Of a DNA stretch of 64,000 bases, positions 60,599 to 64,000 are shown in pieces. The stretch lies in contig JAFEKR010000004.1 in NCBI GenBank assembly GCA_019022495.1, positions 3,968,001 through 4,032,000 on the forward strand. Direction: 5' to 3'. A program made the translations under genes and the position numbers. Origin of the DNA: Epichloe hybrida. Its lineage: Eukaryota; Ascomycota; Sordariomycetes; Hypocreales; Clavicipitaceae. The notes under the pieces are model-generated. The model did no database searches. It was not told the origin of the DNA and saw nothing but the letters and a program-made list of their open reading frames with translations. Positions within the stretch are counted from its first letter, which is position 1. Each line of letters opens with the position of its first letter.

Positions 60599-63500
60599 CT
60601 ATTTGTCTAACGCGCGGAACTTTATCATTTCAAAGTCTTCGACAACCTCCTCTATCTTGCCGTCTGCCATGAACACCACAGCATCCCTTCCACTTCTCAT
60701 GTGTTTCTCCAAGACACCAAGTCTGTGAGCTACAATGATGACTGTATGTCCCTCCTCAGTGAACTCCTCGTCGATGATTTTGTAGATGGTGGACTCGGTG
60801 ACAGTGTCGAGGGAAGACGTGACCTCGTCCAAAAGAACCACAGGTTTGACCCCGAGGCGTTGGGAGGAGCGGGCTTTGACGAGTGCTCTGCAGAGTGCAA
60901 ACAGCTGGCACTGCCCTACGGAGAGATGCGGGAAGCTCGAGAGCTTCTGATCAAGGATCGGGTGTTCAGTCGAGTCCGCCATGTTGATGACAGTGACCAT
61001 CTCCTCTCCCAGGACGCGTGTGCGGGCGTCGAAGAAATGCGACATTAGCCCCACTTTGGTCAATGCATCGATTAGAATGCCTTCAGATTCAGAAGCATCC
61101 GGGTCCAAGTTGAAGCGCAAGGTCTCGTTGAATAAAAGGAGGGGATCCTGCGATACCGCGATGAAGCACCGTTGTCGTAGCAGGTCTAGCCTGGCTTGCC
61201 CGATGTCGATGCCATCTATCTCAATATAGCCGGATCGCAGTTCTGGCAGTCTAAGCAGCGTTGAGAGTAACGTACTCTTGCCACTAATACCCAGAGTTAG
61301 CCCCAGGGATAAGTAACCTGGACTGACCTGAAAAGTGACTTACCTGCCAGTACGCCCGCAGACGACAAGTTTCTGGCCCGCAGCAACCGTCAAACTCAGG
61401 CTCCGTAGAGCGACGGACTCGGACTCGGATCTTGATTATAGGAATTAGCAGTTTTGCTAGCGATACGGGCGTGACGCAGACGTACGTACTGGTATGATGC
61501 ACTCACGTCCCTGAAGACTATATGCCCTGCAGACGGCCAGTTTTGAGGGGTTTCCGAGGAGCTCTCGGCCGGTCCGCCCTCGGTTGGAGTCGTGCTCTCG
61601 AGCTGCTTCACGCGAGATATGGCGCCGAGAGATATTTCCAGCGTGGTCCAATTTTCCACGAGTTTCAGCAATGTCGTGTTTGCTACGAGCATAATGTTGA
61701 GCGCAATGCCGACCTGTGCACCACTGACCTGTCCCCGCAGTATTACAGCTATTAGAACGACGCTTGTTGCAATACCCGAAGCCATAAGATCCAATACAAT
61801 GTTGAGCCACCTCTGGGAACACAGGAGGAGGTATTCTGGACGCTGGGCATTGTCGACACTGTGAATGTTTTTCTGTATCACGGCAGCCGACCAGCCAAAC
61901 GACCGTATCGTTTCGATGCCCTCGATCTAAGGATTTTACAAAAAAAAAAAAAAAAAAAAAAAAAAAGTTAGCTGGTACTCAAATCGCTTCGTCTTCAATA
62001 CTAACAGTCTCTAGGAAACTGGAAAAGACCTCTGCCCGGGCCTCCAGCTCTAAAAATCGGAGCTGCCTGGATGTCCGAAGGTACACTTTTTGGACAACAT
62101 ATACAAGCAGCATACAGACCGGTAATGATACTGCGAGCCATCTCTCAGCCACGCAAAGGAGAATTATTTGCATGACGAGTTTGAACATTTCTGACAGCCT
62201 TTAGCTAGATTCCATTTAGTCGAAAGCGTTACCCACGTGTTACAATGCTCTGCAGTGCTGGTGGCAACTGCTTGTCAATAAGCTGGATGTCTTGACTGAA
62301 TCTAGGCATCATCAGTGTTGACCGATCCATCTGAGCATATGAAAAATCCTTACCTATTCAAGATGGATCCATTGTCAGTCACAGAGAAGAAAGACAACGG
62401 CGCGCTATTTATAATTAGCCAACTCTGTAATTAGCCTGTCAACATCTCGGTGCCAAGATTGCTCACCAGGTGATGATGTGCAACAGCCGTGCGTGCAATC
62501 GCGACCCCGATTGCGGAGCGAGTTGGATGAGGACGATCCTAAAACTTGAGTTTCAACACCACCAATATGTAATGTAGCTGGGAATTTTCCGAAAAACGTA
62601 CCACATCTGAGCGCTGGTTGATGCCCAAGACATTGTGGATAGGGCGAGGAATCCACCGACATAGAACGCAGTACTTTTGTCTCCCAACTCAGTCCACAGC
62701 TTGAGCCAGTACTGCGGGATGGTGATGAAGAAGCCATATGACACAGTTGTGGCGAGCAGGACGAGAATACTGATGGCATCGATAAATCCGAGATAGTAAG
62801 CTGCGTTCGCACATTATTAGCCACACCCATGGGGGTGATGGGGGACAATTTACCATATAGAGCGGGATCTCCACTCTGTCTTGCAAGATCTTGCTCCGTT
62901 TCGTCTTTTGCTCGCAATTGAGCGGCGAGTTTGTCAAAGTTGGTCGATAGCATGGTCATGTCCTTGGCGTAATTGTTTGAGGAAAATTTGGCTATAGATG
63001 CAGCTTTCACCTTGATGTTCTGCCAACTGCCTTGATCTATAACTCCATTATCCCCCAGAACTACAATGTGGTCCGCGGCCGGGAAATGCTGAGCTGATGC
63101 AGAAGTTAGTGGGCAAAAGTTTGGTGGTGACCATTGGGGGGAACAAACCCGAATTAGAGGCGAGTATCACGGTAGTGTTCAGTCGCCGAACCAGACCGCC
63201 GGATCCAAACAGGTTATCAAAGACGGCCTGCTCCGTTCCACCGTCCAGACCACTGAAGGTGTCGTCCAGCACAAGTATGTCACACCTCGCAAACAAGGCT
63301 CGGGCTAGGACCTGCTATTATCATTAGCCCAATCAACTCATGGCCAACCTCACAAACGTACCACACGCTGTCTCTGTCCTCCAGATAGGTTGAGACCCCT
63401 ACTGCCAACCTGAGTCTGATCTCCAGCCGGAAGAGAGTCGAAGTCATGTGCAAGACAGCACATGTCCGTTACCTCACGGTACCATCTCTCAGACTCTTGC

Positions 63501-64000
63501 ATACTTGCTTCGTCAAGGTTGGCAGAAGCCCCAAATATTATAACATCTCTGATAGTGCCATTCGGTAGCCAGGGCCGCTGAGCGCAGTACGCCACCCGTC
63601 GTGTTGACAGACTAATAGACCCATGGCTGGGGGAGATTTCGCCAATAATAGCACGCAACAAGGTCGATTTACCACTGCCAGTAGGCCCCGATATTATAGT
63701 AAATGATCCAGCAGGTACTTCAACGTCCACATTCCGCAAGACGGGCTGTTTGTCGCCAATTCCTAGATGGCAAATATGAATAGCAGGCCCCGGTTTTGTC
63801 AATTGACCAGATGCTGCGTCCTTGGGTGACGTGCTCGGCCAGGGTAGTAGCGTCCCGTTTAGCGTACCGCGGTTATCCTCTGAGGACTGTCGCAGTAGAA
63901 AGGTCTGGATTCTGTCGAATCCAGCGAATGCGGCAACTGCGCGCGGCACAATGGTCATGACCATATTCGCAGGGTGTGTGACCATGCTCAAGATGGCGAC
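60599..64000 (-). CDS. ABCC-type (MRP-like) ABC transporter, 3' part
   Basis: ATP-driven efflux pump, probably exporting or detoxifying the cluster product. Exons on the minus strand: 64000-63362 (open at the window edge), 63311-63149, 63094-62854, 62800-62602, 62544-62467, 62404-62354, 62301-62237, 62190-62006, 61926-61490, 61430-61344, 61283-60599; introns 46-79 bp, GT-AG. NBD1: Walker A SGPTGSGKST, signature LSGGQRQR, Walker B ILVLDDTFSGLD (Asp in place of catalytic Glu), LPAADH-like FPAADHIVVLGDNG. TMD2: PLSFFSVTDNGSILNRFSQD and IEGIETIRSFGW. NBD2: Walker A GRTG-SGKST split by an intron, signature LSVGQ, Walker B VVLLDEVTSSLD, H-loop VAHRLG. A degenerate NBD1 with a competent NBD2 is typical of ABCC. 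TMD0/TMD1 lie beyond the window. One intron holds a 29-nt A-run (61940-61968, plus strand). The stop is TAG at 60599-60601. The gene appears intact. Confidence 0.9.

Overview
The window is nuclear DNA of a filamentous ascomycete (Pezizomycotina). The genes are spliced through short 46-83 bp GT-AG introns. They encode a fungal single-module NRPS, a pyranose-oxidase-like flavoenzyme and an ABCC transporter. They sit in islands of near-balanced base composition, set in very AT-rich DNA full of transposons. In that DNA the reading frames are broken mainly where Gln or Trp codons would lie (CAA/CAG to TAA/TAG, TGG to TAG) and CpA/TpG are scarce, which is the signature of repeat-induced point mutation (RIP). 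I see no tRNA, rRNA or CRISPR. LAYOUT: 1-1296, end of a hAT-like non-autonomous element. 1297-3250, gene-like island with a foldback repeat and an aldo/keto reductase pseudogene. 3251-5071, RIPed DNA with a three-level nest (solo LTR, hAT MITE, palindromic element) and a foldback element. 5072-11990, Copia-1, holding a Gypsy-A solo LTR. 12100-12525, another hAT-like end. 12875-13260, remnant of a Copia-2 family element directly upstream of the NRPS. 13335-17165, intact NRPS gene. 17814-57428, one Copia-2 insertion swollen to 39.6 kb by nested insertions. 57990-60165, pyranose-2-oxidase-like gene with seven exons including a 10-nt micro-exon. 60599-64000, C-terminal two thirds of an ABCC transporter on the minus strand, running off the window. 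NESTING: Copia-2 (TSD CCTTA) holds a Tad LINE fragment and Gypsy-A (TSD GTTAT). Gypsy-A holds an inverted second copy of its own 3' half plus another Tad fragment. That inverted copy holds Copia-3 (TSD ATATT), a Copia-3 solo LTR (TSD GGTAG) and a hAT-like composite (TSD AATATCTT). Copia-3 holds Gypsy-B (TSD TGCAT) inside its 5' LTR. Target-site duplications were read directly for each of these except the Tad fragments. HOW THE GENES RELATE: removing Copia-2 leaves the NRPS stop about 1.2 kb from the start of the oxidase. NRPS, oxidase and ABC transporter (plus perhaps the dead reductase) therefore look like one small secondary-metabolite cluster that a retrotransposon split physically. The product is unknown. 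An LTR of the same family, with a clean TATA box, lies just upstream of the NRPS start and may be its promoter.
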